Both the position numbers and the translations under genes were made by a program. A DNA stretch of 64,000 bases from Lunatimonas sp. GTDB taxonomy: Bacteria; Bacteroidota; Bacteroidia; Cytophagales; Cyclobacteriaceae. Shown here piece by piece: positions 18,652 through 27,540 of the stretch. The stretch is taken from NCBI RefSeq assembly GCF_020832325.1, contig NZ_JAFIEU010000044.1, positions 1 through 64,000 of the forward strand, written 5' to 3'. The notes under the pieces were generated by a model. The model did not search any database, had not been told where the DNA came from, and saw only the letters and a program-made list of their open reading frames with translations. Each line of letters begins with the position of its first letter. Within the stretch, counting starts at the first letter, position 1.

Positions 18652-20100
18652 ATGTCCCGGTGCATATTCTATATCCTGATCAGCCTGTGCGCAATGGGGT
18701 CCTTTTTGACTCCGTTGTTGGCTTCGGATCGACCGAATATCGTCCTGATAATCGCAGACGACATCGGTTGGAATGACTTGGGCTGCTACGGCCATCCCCA
18801 GGTTCAAAGCCCTACCATAAACCGCTTAGCCGAAGAGGGGCTGGTATTTGATCATTTTTATTTGACCACCAGTTCCTGTAGTCCCAGTCGGGCAAGCATC
18901 ATATCCGGCAGGTACCCACACAATACCGGCGCGGCTGAGCTCCACACACCTCTTCCAAAAGAGATCATAACCTTTGCGCGTCGTTTGAAGGAAGCAGGCT
19001 ATTACACCGCTCAAGCTGGAAAATGGCATCTTGGTGATGCGGCCAAAGCAGATTTTGATGTGATTCACGATAAGGGAAGCGAAATAGGCGATGGGGGTGA
19101 AGACATGTGGGTGCCCTCGTTAAGGGAGCGTCCGGTCAATCAGCCGTTTTTCATGTGGTTTGCGGCGCTGGATGCACACCGTCCATGGGGGCCGAATCCA
19201 TTTTCCGGGACTCACAAGCCCGAGGAGGTTGTACCTCCGGTGTATCTGGCGGATACGCTGCCAACAAAGATAGATTTGGCCCGGTATTACGACGAGATCA
19301 CCCGTTTTGACCATTACATTGGGGAGGTGGAAAAAGAGTTGAGTAGACAAGGTGTATTGGATCAAACAGTCATTATTATTATCTCGGATAACGGCAGGCC
19401 ATTTCCAAGAAGTAAAACCAGGATGTATGACAGCGGCATCAAATCCCCGCTGATTATCAAATGGTCCAAAGGCATCGATCACGCCGGCAAGCGTTCGAAG
19501 GCGCTGATTAGTGCCATAGATATTGCGCCTACTATTTTGGACATTGCCGGAGTGGATATTGATGACAGTTTTCAGGGAAAGAGTTTTTTACCAGTTATTG
19601 TCTCACCGGAGAGAGAATTTAGAAACTACGCCTTTTCCGAGCATAATTGGCACGATCACGAGGCTTTGGAGCGTATGGTTCGTACGAAGGATCACGTATA
19701 CGTGCTTAACCTTCGACCCAACAACAGCCAAAATGGTCCCGCGGATTCAAATTCCAGCGATTCTTACCGGGATTTGGTGCTTTTAAAGGAAACGGGCAGG
19801 CTGAATGCAGCCCAAGCAGACGTCTTTTTGGCGCCTAGACCTTACGAGGAACTTTTCTTTCCTGCTGACACAGAACAGTTACACAATGTAGCGGCCGATC
19901 CGAAAAATCGTGAAATACTTCGAATACTTCGATTAACTTTGTCCCAGTGGATTACTGAAACCGGGGATACCCACCCGTCTTCACTAACACCCGATTGGTA
20001 CAATAAAGAAAACGGGAAGGCATTGGATATAAACAGAACCCGCGGAGAAATGCCCGGGGGGGTAGATGCCATCTTTGTGAATTCAAAAGGACCCTTTTAA
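18652..20100 (+). CDS. type I sulfatase, S1_8-like
   Basis: A 482-residue exported sulfatase with a classical signal peptide (cleavage near LLAS-DRP, residue 25). Conserved points are ADD at 35-37, the formylglycine motif CSPSR at 76-80, GKWHLGD, and SDNGRPFPRSKTRMYDSGIK, a stretch I associate with SulfAtlas S1_8-type carbohydrate sulfatases. ATG 18652 is chosen because it begins the signal peptide and lies one base after the previous stop. An in-frame ATG at 18613 lies inside the previous gene. It is not a lipoprotein, so this sulfatase is probably periplasmic while its neighbour is anchored. Confidence 0.92.
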   Translation: MSRCIFYILISLCAMGSFLTPLLASDRPNIVLIIADDIGWNDLGCYGHPQVQSPTINRLAEEGLVFDHFYLTTSSCSPSRASIISGRYPHNTGAAELHTPLPKEIITFARRLKEAGYYTAQAGKWHLGDAAKADFDVIHDKGSEIGDGGEDMWVPSLRERPVNQPFFMWFAALDAHRPWGPNPFSGTHKPEEVVPPVYLADTLPTKIDLARYYDEITRFDHYIGEVEKELSRQGVLDQTVIIIISDNGRPFPRSKTRMYDSGIKSPLIIKWSKGIDHAGKRSKALISAIDIAPTILDIAGVDIDDSFQGKSFLPVIVSPEREFRNYAFSEHNWHDHEALERMVRTKDHVYVLNLRPNNSQNGPADSNSSDSYRDLVLLKETGRLNAAQADVFLAPRPYEELFFPADTEQLHNVAADPKNREILRILRLTLSQWITETGDTHPSSLTPDWYNKENGKALDINRTRGEMPGGVDAIFVNSKGPF

Positions 20101-20104
20101 CCAT

Positions 20105-22498
20105 ATGATGCAAATTGGCCAACATCCGAGCACAGTGATAGCCCACTGGTTTGGGAAGAAACACTGGTTTCTTCGATCTCGTCAGTTTTTGGTTATTTTG
20201 GCAGGGGTTTGGGTATGTTTTGCCTGCGGAAATGACCCAATCACCTATGAGCGGCCATTGGACCCTTGGGCTTTTCGGTCAGTACTTGACCGGAAACCAC
20301 GGATGCTGACCCTGGCGCTACACCCGGAGTGCTACGTAGCCTACGATCTGGCAAAAAGCTCTCTGTATAAAGTTTGGAAAGGTGGGGTGAGACTGGAAGG
20401 TACTGTCTACACCAATAAAAAAAATATTCAACCCACTAGTTGGGGAACAAGTTATTTTGGGGATGCTGAGTTGCCTCGTCGTTGGAGCCTCTATTCTTCA
20501 AGCGGTGACATCCTAGATTTTTCCATCGAACAAAAAGGGTATACATTTACCAATGGGCAGATTACGCTTCACTTTGAGCTCAGTACCTCCGAAGGGCTAA
20601 AGGTTCACCTAAATGAAACTCCGGAGTTTATTCCTGCTCAAGGCAAGTCGCCCCAGTTTGAGCGTACGTTTACCGTGCAAGGGTTAGAGCCAGGCATGAA
20701 GTTGGTGTTGTCTGGAGCTTCTGACGTATACGAGCTGTCTACGAATGGCAGGCACCAGGTTCGTACAGAGCTAGCGGTGTTGCCATCAACCGAAATGCCG
20801 CCATTAAAGGATCAATACGATCATCTTGGAATCCTTCGCATGGAAAATAGCGATTGTTATACCTGTCATGAGGAAAGAAATCAAATGGTGGGGCCTTCTT
20901 TTCAAGACATTGCGCTAAAATACGAGGGAAATAAGGGAGTTTACCCTTATTTGACGCAGAAGATTCGAGAAGGAGGGGCGGGTGTTTGGGGAGATACACC
21001 GATGAATCCTCATCCTCCACTTTCGGATGCGGATATTAGGCCTATGTTGGATTACATCATGACCTTCTCGCCACCGGATTCTAAAGCTACGTCTTCGCCC
21101 ATGCGCAAGGTTAGTTTACAAACCGCTGCCGAAGCACCTGCAAAGCCGGGTTTTGGGGCTCCACTGGAAGGAGTACATCCCAGTTTTGATCTGACAACCT
21201 TGCACAGGGATGATTTTCAGCCTCGCGTCGCGGGCCTGGCCATTGCACCGGATGGTGGATTACTGGTTTCCACTTGGGACAGTGTAGGAGGGGTATACCA
21301 TCTTTCCTGGGCGGATGGTGCAGATCCTCGAGAATACGCGTTAAAGCGGATTGCTGCCGGGCTTGCCGAGCCCTTGGGGCTAGAGGTGGTAGGCGACGAC
21401 CTGTATGTTTTACAAAAACACGAATTAACCAGGCTGAGGGATTTGGATGGAGACGGCGTTATGGATGAGTACTATCCGATCTGCCATAGCTGGGGCGTCA
21501 CAGATGATTTTCACGAGTTTGCTTTTGGCTTGGTCTATAGGGATGGCTATTTCTACGCGACCTTATCCATGGCGATGCGATTGGCTACAGGCGAACAGCA
21601 GGCGAAGGACCGGGGAAGGACCTTAAAAATTGCCATGGATGGCAATTACGAGCCCTTGGATTATGGTCTAAGAACGCCCAATGGTATCGGTGTCGGACCC
21701 GACGGGGAGTTGTTCGTTGCCGACAATCAAGGACAGTGGCTGCCAGCAAACAAACTCCTCCATGTGCAACTTGGAGCTTACAACGGGATGGCTTGGGGAC
21801 TGTCTCCCGATTTGGCCACCGCACCAAAAATGGTTCCACCCGCCATTTGGCTGCCGGACAAGGAAATCGGGAATTCTCCTAGCGAGCCGATTTTGATGCG
21901 GCACGGTCCCTACAGTGGTCAGTTGGTGCATGGGGACGTAACCCATGGTGGCATCAAACGGGACTTCTTGGAAAAAATCAACGGCTCCTATCAGGGGGCG
22001 GTATTTCGTTTCTCACAAGGTTTTCATGCCGGAGTAAATAGACTTGTATGGGGTCCGGATGAGGCTTTATTTGTAGGGGAAGTGGGTATGGTAGGTGGCT
22101 GGAGCTGGAAGGAACGTCAATACGGCTTAGAAAAACTGACCTACAACGGAAAGCCTACCTTTGAGATGTTGGCGATCCGGGCCAAGCCGAAAGGATTTGA
22201 GATTGAATTTACAGAACCTTTGAAAGTATCCCATTTTGATCCGACGCTAATTAAGCTACAGCAATGGTGGTACCTGCCAACGGAGTCCTATGGAGGACCA
22301 AAAATGGACTTGCAGGAACTGAAGCCTACTGTATGGGAAGTATCCGCAGATAGAAAACGCCTGTACCTAGAAATTCCCGGTTTGATCCCCGAAAGAGTTG
22401 TTTATTTCTCAATAGACGCTGGTTTGGAGAGCGAGTCGGGTAGGCCGCTTTGGTCCGGTGAAGCATGGTATACCCTAAATTCCATCCCAGATAAGTAA
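20105..22498 (+). CDS. cytochrome c / beta-propeller (PQQ-sorbosone-type) dehydrogenase fusion
   Basis: A 797-residue lipoprotein-like protein (WVCFACGN). After an N-terminal beta-rich domain without a name (about 50-240) comes a c-type cytochrome with one haem site, CYTCH at 251-255, and a likely Met ligand in DTPMNPHPP near 300. The rest is a large beta-propeller of the glucose/sorbosone dehydrogenase or NHL type, with GLAIAPDGGLLVSTWD, GLRTPNGIGVGPDGELFVADNQG and RLVWGPDEALFVGEVG. This architecture is common in planctomycetal and Bacteroidota sulfatase loci. A haem-linked sugar or alcohol oxidation in the periplasm is likely, but the substrate is unknown. It starts 4 bases after the second sulfatase. 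Confidence 0.85.
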   Translation: MMQIGQHPSTVIAHWFGKKHWFLRSRQFLVILAGVWVCFACGNDPITYERPLDPWAFRSVLDRKPRMLTLALHPECYVAYDLAKSSLYKVWKGGVRLEGTVYTNKKNIQPTSWGTSYFGDAELPRRWSLYSSSGDILDFSIEQKGYTFTNGQITLHFELSTSEGLKVHLNETPEFIPAQGKSPQFERTFTVQGLEPGMKLVLSGASDVYELSTNGRHQVRTELAVLPSTEMPPLKDQYDHLGILRMENSDCYTCHEERNQMVGPSFQDIALKYEGNKGVYPYLTQKIREGGAGVWGDTPMNPHPPLSDADIRPMLDYIMTFSPPDSKATSSPMRKVSLQTAAEAPAKPGFGAPLEGVHPSFDLTTLHRDDFQPRVAGLAIAPDGGLLVSTWDSVGGVYHLSWADGADPREYALKRIAAGLAEPLGLEVVGDDLYVLQKHELTRLRDLDGDGVMDEYYPICHSWGVTDDFHEFAFGLVYRDGYFYATLSMAMRLATGEQQAKDRGRTLKIAMDGNYEPLDYGLRTPNGIGVGPDGELFVADNQGQWLPANKLLHVQLGAYNGMAWGLSPDLATAPKMVPPAIWLPDKEIGNSPSEPILMRHGPYSGQLVHGDVTHGGIKRDFLEKINGSYQGAVFRFSQGFHAGVNRLVWGPDEALFVGEVGMVGGWSWKERQYGLEKLTYNGKPTFEMLAIRAKPKGFEIEFTEPLKVSHFDPTLIKLQQWWYLPTESYGGPKMDLQELKPTVWEVSADRKRLYLEIPGLIPERVVYFSIDAGLESESGRPLWSGEAWYTLNSIPDK

Positions 22499-22512
22499 TC
22501 AATCACCAACCC

Positions 22513-23931
22513 ATGAATAGCAATAAACCAACAGGAATGAATAGAAGAGCATTTATTGGAAAAACTGGGGCAGCCCTTGCGCTCGGTACCACCGGAATAC
22601 CCGCTTTTTCATTTTCAACAGCAGGAACCATGAAGCAAACACCAAAAAATATCCAAATCGCTGAAGTAAACTCGAATTTTGAACGGGAACTGCTTACCCC
22701 GTATCGATTTAAAGGCAGTGCAATTTCAGAGGCTTGGCAAGTGCTCTCCTATATTAAGTCGGGGAGTGGTTTGCATAAGATAGGTATTGGGACCCAGGGT
22801 ACTCTTTGGTCTGATCAGCGGGTATTCTTTTCACATTCCGTGAATGGGGGAAATGCGCTGATGTATGCTATGACCGAGCGTGCATTGCAACTTCTCAAGG
22901 GGAACAGCTTTACAGATCCCATCACGGTATTGGATGAAATTTTCCCAGAGGTTTATGCGTATGGGCAGAAGATTACCGGTAGACCGGATTTGAAAAAAAC
23001 CTTTGCATTAAACGCGTTGGTAAGCGTCGATAACGCTTTATGGATGTTGTATGCGGCGGAAAATGGCATGCGGAATTTTGATGAGATGATACCGGAGGCC
23101 TATCGTCCGGGCTTATCACATAAGCACGACAAGGTGGCCAGTATACCATCTTTTAGCGTAGGGGCAAAGGTTGAAGATGTAAAAGCGGCCGCTGAACGTG
23201 GGCATTTTATCATGAAATTAAAGACAGGATCTGCAGGTACACAGAAAGAAATGTTGGAAAAGGATATCGCATTTTTGACAGGTGTGCACAAGGCCATTGG
23301 CCATTTTGAGACACCGCATACGAGTAACGGGAAAATTCCTTATTACTTTGACGCCAATGAACGGTACGAGTCTAAAGATACCTTGGAGCGGTTTTTAGAC
23401 CATGCGAAGAAGATTGGTGCTTTTGAGCAAATTGCTGTGATTGAGGAGCCTTTTGGCGAAGACAACGAAACTTATGTGGGAGACCTTGGTGTTCGTGTAG
23501 CTGCTGACGAAAGTGCCCACACGGTAGAAGATGCCTTGGCGAGAATTGAGCAGGGGTATTCCGCAATTGCCGTAAAAGCCATTGCAAAAACACTTAGTAT
23601 GACCATGAAAATCGCGCAGGCGGCCTATGAAAAAGGTGTGCCTTGTTTTTGCGCGGATTTAACAGTCAATCCCATTTTAGTAGATTGGAATAAGAACGTC
23701 GCCGCCAGGTTGGCGCCTTTTCCGGAGATGAATCTAGGTCTACAGGAAACCAATGGACACCAATATTATAAAAATTGGGATAGAATGCTCAGCTATCATC
23801 CGATGGCGGACGGTTCTTGGGTTAAAACCCATCAAGGGGTGTATCCGACCGATGCAAGCTTTTACGCACACAGTGGGGGAATACTGATTAATTCTCCGCA
23901 CTATGAATCGGTATTTGACGAAATTGTATAA
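22513..23931 (+). CDS. Tat-exported enolase-superfamily (mandelate racemase-like) protein
   Basis: A 472-residue protein starting with a twin-arginine signal, NRRAFIGKTGAALALG. The body is an enolase-superfamily barrel. A Lys motif is seen in IMKLKTG (about 236). Probable metal ligands are Asp in YYFDANERY, Glu in AVIEEPFGE and Glu in RVAADES; then VKAIAKTLSM follows. These ligands suggest an active acid-sugar dehydratase or epimerase rather than a relic. Export of this superfamily is unusual but known in Bacteroidota. It closes the sulfatase/oxidase cassette, where it could dehydrate or epimerise an aldonate made by the neighbouring dehydrogenase; this link is inference. Confidence 0.82.
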   Translation: MNSNKPTGMNRRAFIGKTGAALALGTTGIPAFSFSTAGTMKQTPKNIQIAEVNSNFERELLTPYRFKGSAISEAWQVLSYIKSGSGLHKIGIGTQGTLWSDQRVFFSHSVNGGNALMYAMTERALQLLKGNSFTDPITVLDEIFPEVYAYGQKITGRPDLKKTFALNALVSVDNALWMLYAAENGMRNFDEMIPEAYRPGLSHKHDKVASIPSFSVGAKVEDVKAAAERGHFIMKLKTGSAGTQKEMLEKDIAFLTGVHKAIGHFETPHTSNGKIPYYFDANERYESKDTLERFLDHAKKIGAFEQIAVIEEPFGEDNETYVGDLGVRVAADESAHTVEDALARIEQGYSAIAVKAIAKTLSMTMKIAQAAYEKGVPCFCADLTVNPILVDWNKNVAARLAPFPEMNLGLQETNGHQYYKNWDRMLSYHPMADGSWVKTHQGVYPTDASFYAHSGGILINSPHYESVFDEIV

Positions 23932-24058
23932 GTATCTACGTTTTCGGTTTATTCCGTGTGTTGCCTATTCACACTACAGAAGTAAAAGAACTCGAGCTCA
24001 TTTATTAGGATCAATCACATACAAATTTAAACTTTAAAAAGAATCTAAACATGTAAGC

Positions 24059-24085
24059 TAAAAAAAGTTCAACGAACGTTTTTTT
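24059..24085 (+). terminator. hairpin terminator after the sulfatase locus
   Basis: A-rich AAAAAAAGTTC pairs with GAACGTTTTTTT around a 3-base loop, with a single-base bulge. The A/T symmetry would let it act in both directions. It lies 130 bases after the last locus gene. Confidence 0.6.
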
Positions 24086-24223
24086 ATTTCAAAAGTTGAT
24101 TTACATTTGAAAAAATGTATTTTAAATATACAAAAATGTTGGTTAAAATTTAACCAGTACAGGATTCAAAAGAATAAAGAACGCGTGCAAGGCTAAATTT
24201 CTCCTTTTAAAACGTTTAGAGCT

Positions 24224-24619
24224 GTGAAGATATTGTTGATTGATGATGATCCTATTGTGATTCTGTTGCAACGGAAGCTGATGGAAAAAGCGGGGTATAT
24301 AGGTGAAATTCAAGCTTTCAGTGACGGGGAGCACGCGCTTGGATTTTTAAAGGATAGCAACTCAGCCGATCAGCGGTTTCTGATTTTCTTAGACATCAAT
24401 ATGCCCGGTATGTCCGGCTGGGAGTTTTTGGATCAATTAAACCTATTGAAACTGCCGGTCGACTTTTCTGTTGTGATCATCACTTCGTCTATAGAGCAAG
24501 CTGAGCAAGACAAATCCGAAGAGTACGAGCAGATCATCGATTTTTGGATCAAACCTTTCAGTGTGGAGAGTTTTCAAAAGCTGAAGCAGAAGAGGGAGTT
24601 GGATGGTTTTTACCACTAG
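24224..24619 (+). CDS. single-domain response regulator
   Basis: A 131-residue receiver domain with nothing attached. The acidic pocket is DDD at 8-10, the phosphoacceptor is Asp57 in FLDINMPGMSGW, the conserved Thr/Ser is in VVIITSS, and Lys110 is in WIKPFS. The start is GTG. Such CheY-like proteins act as phosphorelay intermediates or by protein contact. No cognate kinase is adjacent; the nearest sensor-like protein in the window (270-1382) lacks an ATPase domain. Confidence 0.9.
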   Translation: MKILLIDDDPIVILLQRKLMEKAGYIGEIQAFSDGEHALGFLKDSNSADQRFLIFLDINMPGMSGWEFLDQLNLLKLPVDFSVVIITSSIEQAEQDKSEEYEQIIDFWIKPFSVESFQKLKQKRELDGFYH

Positions 24620-24705
24620 ATTTTTTGGGGTAAAAAATAGGTTCCTTGTAGTCATGCACCGGTAATTTGAGTAATTTTGGATTACTCACTTATTTAAAAG
24701 GTTGG

Positions 24706-26133
24706 ATGTCTATTAACAATTTGCCCAAGAGAATCTGGTTGGTCTTTCTGCTAGTCGCTGCTTTTTCACGACCCACTTATGGTCAGGATACTGGTTTGAA
24801 TGGCTCCATGTTTACAGGATACAAAGGAATTTGGTTTACGTTAGGCCAGTTTTCAGAGTACGGGGACAAGTACTCCGGTGGATTGGGAACCTACACGGCT
24901 AAACACATTCCATTGGCTATTTACTCGTCAGAGGCTGAAAAGACATTTTTTGTGTATGGAGGGACGCGTTCGGAGGACGAAAAGTACCTACTTTGCATGA
25001 TTGGTAGCTACGACCATCGAACCAAAAAGGTATCCCGTCCGATCGTTGTCCATGACAAGGAGGGAGTTGACGACCCTCACGATAACCCCAGTTTGGCGAT
25101 GGATGACAAGGGATACATTTGGGTGTTTGTCAGTGGAAGAGGCAGAAGAAGGATGGGATTTAAGTACCGCAGTACAAAACCTTACGAGATTGATTCCTTT
25201 GAACTCATTACGGAGGAAGAAATGACCTATCCGCAACCTAAATTTATAGAGGGGAAGGGATTTCTTAACCTCTTCACAAAATATACAGGTTTGAGGGAGT
25301 TGTATTACGAGACTAGCAGGGATGGAGTAACTTGGACGGAGGACCAAAAACTGGTAGGTATTAAGCGACCTGAAGACAAGCAGGGGGGGCATTATCAGAT
25401 TTCGGGTCAACTCGGTGAAAAGGTAGTGTTTTTTTTCAACTGGCATCCGGATGGAAACGTGGATAAGCGAACCAATATTTACTATTTACAGACGACCGAC
25501 TTTGGAAGCACCTGGACTACCATTACGGGTGAAACTTTGAATGTTCCGGTATCAGACCTCAGCACGCCTGCGCTCGCCGCGGAGTTTTTCAGTAAAGAGG
25601 TAAATGTATATATCAAAGATGTCAATTTCGATGAAAACGGCAATCCGGTGGCTTTATTCGTTTCTGGGCCTGGTCATCAGCCCGGACCGGAGAATGGGCC
25701 AAGGTCTTGGAGCGTCATTCACTGGACAGGGGAATCTTGGGCAATCCACAAAATCACTGAATCTGACCAGAATTACGACAGCGGGAGTCTTTGGATAGAG
25801 GGAAATGAGTGGACGGTCATTGGGCCTACCGAAAACAGTCCTCAGATCTGGGGTGCAGGGGGTGAGTTGGTGATGTGGAAATCTACAGACAAAGGAAAAA
25901 CATGGAACAGGGTAAAGCAAATAACCCGAAAGAGCGCCAGAAACCATAATTACGCGAGAAGGGTGGCTAACGGCACAGATCCATTCCTGTATTTTTGGGC
26001 AGACGGAAATCCCAATGAGTTTAGTAAATCTAAGTTGTATTTTGGCGACAGCAAAGGTAGGGCCTGGTCCCTACCTTATGAAATGAAAAAAGACGAGCAA
26101 AGGCCAAAACGCGTCAGAAACTTTGGGAAATAA
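24706..26133 (+). CDS. BNR_4 beta-propeller protein, possible polysaccharide lyase
   Basis: A 475-residue secreted protein with signal peptide (about 1-25, ending RPTYGQ) from ATG 24706. A TTG 13 codons earlier would disturb the signal. The body matches the BNR_4 seven-bladed propeller: YKGIWFTLGQF, DPHDNPSLAMDDKGYIWVFVSGRG, YYETSRDGVTWTE and STDKGKTWNRV. The PL24/PL25 ulvan lyases use this fold and a His in a related HDNP-type segment, so a lyase on a sulfated uronate polysaccharide is possible. A non-catalytic or sialidase-like role is not excluded. It is separated from the sulfatase locus by a terminator and a response regulator. Confidence 0.72.
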   Translation: MSINNLPKRIWLVFLLVAAFSRPTYGQDTGLNGSMFTGYKGIWFTLGQFSEYGDKYSGGLGTYTAKHIPLAIYSSEAEKTFFVYGGTRSEDEKYLLCMIGSYDHRTKKVSRPIVVHDKEGVDDPHDNPSLAMDDKGYIWVFVSGRGRRRMGFKYRSTKPYEIDSFELITEEEMTYPQPKFIEGKGFLNLFTKYTGLRELYYETSRDGVTWTEDQKLVGIKRPEDKQGGHYQISGQLGEKVVFFFNWHPDGNVDKRTNIYYLQTTDFGSTWTTITGETLNVPVSDLSTPALAAEFFSKEVNVYIKDVNFDENGNPVALFVSGPGHQPGPENGPRSWSVIHWTGESWAIHKITESDQNYDSGSLWIEGNEWTVIGPTENSPQIWGAGGELVMWKSTDKGKTWNRVKQITRKSARNHNYARRVANGTDPFLYFWADGNPNEFSKSKLYFGDSKGRAWSLPYEMKKDEQRPKRVRNFGK

Positions 26134-26413
26134 TGTCCTGGTCAGGGAACTTGCTTGGTACCTATTTGTGATAGGGGCGTCCTTGGAAGTGGACTGAATT
26201 TTTGACCGTTTATTTGGGAAATGATAGGAATAAACCGGAAAAATCTGCTAATTTGTAAAATACTTCCTGAATGAAGCCTACCGACACTTCTTTCCCCCAG
26301 TGTCCGGCATTTCTCCATTTCAGTATTTATGGCTAATTCCGCAGCAAATGCGCTGCAAGATAAGGGAAAGCCTGTCATAGTTCCAAAGATCAATTAGAAA
26401 CAAAATCACATTA
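26134..26413. other. 280-base leader before the cold-shock gene
   Basis: No coding frame is convincing. The region ends in a small hairpin, GCAGC-AAAT-GCGCTGC (around 26340). It may be the long 5' leader often found ahead of cold-shock genes, but no cold-box was identified. Confidence 0.35.
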
Positions 26414-26881
26414 ATGGCAAAATCCAGAGAGACTTTTAACAAAAAGGAAAAAGAAAAGAAAAGACTTAAGAAGAAACAGGATAAAGAGGAAAAGAAAGAA
26501 GCGAGGAAAACGCATTCCAACAAAGGGGGAGAGCTTTCCGATATGATCGCTTATGTAGATGCAGAGGGAAATATTACCGATACTCCACCAGATCCCCAGA
26601 GAAAAATGGAAGAAGTGGAGTTGGAGAGTATCGAAATCAGCGTATCCAGAAAATCCGAATCAGAAGAAGACGAAGATGCAGTCCGCAAGGGGAAAATTTC
26701 GTTTTTCAATACCTCCAAAGGATATGGGTTTATCCGGGACCAGGTCACGCAAGAAAGTATATTTTTTCACGTGAATGGGTTGGTAGACCAAGTAGCCGAG
26801 GGAGATGTGGTTGTTTTTGACACCGAAAAAACTCCTAAAGGGCTGAGTGCGGTTGACGTCAAGTTAGCCCCCAAGGTATAA
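26414..26881 (+). CDS. cold-shock domain protein with basic N-terminal extension
   Basis: A 155-residue protein. The first 40 residues are almost all Lys, Glu and Arg (KKEKEKKRLKKKQDKEEKK), an RNA-binding-like helical tail. An acidic linker covers about 60-90, and the last 65 residues are a cold-shock domain with both nucleic-acid motifs, RNP1 KGYGFI and RNP2 IFFHV. Proteins of this layout are usual in Cytophagales and Flavobacteria and act as RNA chaperones or helicase-linked factors. It has a strong terminator and is monocistronic. Confidence 0.88.
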   Translation: MAKSRETFNKKEKEKKRLKKKQDKEEKKEARKTHSNKGGELSDMIAYVDAEGNITDTPPDPQRKMEEVELESIEISVSRKSESEEDEDAVRKGKISFFNTSKGYGFIRDQVTQESIFFHVNGLVDQVAEGDVVVFDTEKTPKGLSAVDVKLAPKV

Positions 26882-26891
26882 AAGTACTAGG

Positions 26892-26925
26892 CTAATCTGT
26901 CGGTTTCGGCAGATTAGTTTTTTTT
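26892..26925 (+). terminator. rho-independent terminator after the cold-shock gene
   Basis: CTAATCTG pairs with CAGATTAG over a GC-rich inner loop, followed by eight T residues. Confidence 0.9.
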
Positions 26926-26982
26926 GGTATTTTTTGGTATATTCATACGGTTTTATTTCGAAATACGTAAAAGAATCCGTAT

Positions 26983-27525
26983 ATGATGTATAAACTGTTG
27001 TTTTTCGTTTACGTGGTGGTTTTTCTTACGGCCTGTACTTCTGTCAACATACAGGTGGTCGACAGGAAAGAGGATTTTAGGCTAGAAGCCTATAAATCTT
27101 TTAATTTTTATCAGTCAGAAGCTTCCGGTGGCATAGGCGAATCCTATGAAGGAAACATAGCTTTTTTACAAGAGGAAATAGCAAAGCAAATGGCTTTTCG
27201 GGGCCTGTTGCGTGAAGATGACAACCCGGAAATCTTGGTTAATCTCGGCGTATGGGTGGAAGAACGCGTTCAGACCAGAGAGACCGGTCTGATCACAGAT
27301 CCAGGCAGCTTTAATTATATTGGGCAACGGCGCTATACCTGGAAGTCAGAAACGGTTGAGGTCGGGACCTATCAAAAGGGCACGGTGACCTTACATTTAG
27401 TGGATGCATCTAAAAACTCCGCAGTATGGATAGCTACCGCTGAGGAGGTAATTTTACAAAACCCGAATCGCATGAGAGATCGGATCGTACGAGGTGTAGA
27501 AAAGCTATTTGATCAAATTCCTTGA
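26983..27525 (+). CDS. DUF4136 lipoprotein
   Basis: A 180-residue lipoprotein with lipobox FLTAC (Cys18). The mature part follows the DUF4136 pattern: an N-terminal YKSFNFY strand, a conserved IAKQMAFRGLLREDDNPEIL segment, RRYTWKSE, then GTVTLHLVDASKNSAVWIATAEEV and a C-terminal helix. The family's role is unknown, but its members are envelope lipoproteins widespread in Bacteroidota. It is monocistronic and convergent with the following hydrolase gene, whose stop is 15 bases away. Confidence 0.85.
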   Translation: MMYKLLFFVYVVVFLTACTSVNIQVVDRKEDFRLEAYKSFNFYQSEASGGIGESYEGNIAFLQEEIAKQMAFRGLLREDDNPEILVNLGVWVEERVQTRETGLITDPGSFNYIGQRRYTWKSETVEVGTYQKGTVTLHLVDASKNSAVWIATAEEVILQNPNRMRDRIVRGVEKLFDQIP

Positions 27526-27540
27526 GGCGACCTTTTCAGG

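Noticed and set aside
19120-19482. 120-codon minus-strand frame inside the second sulfatase gene
   Set aside because: Antisense shadow of conserved sulfatase sequence; no family resemblance and no initiation context.
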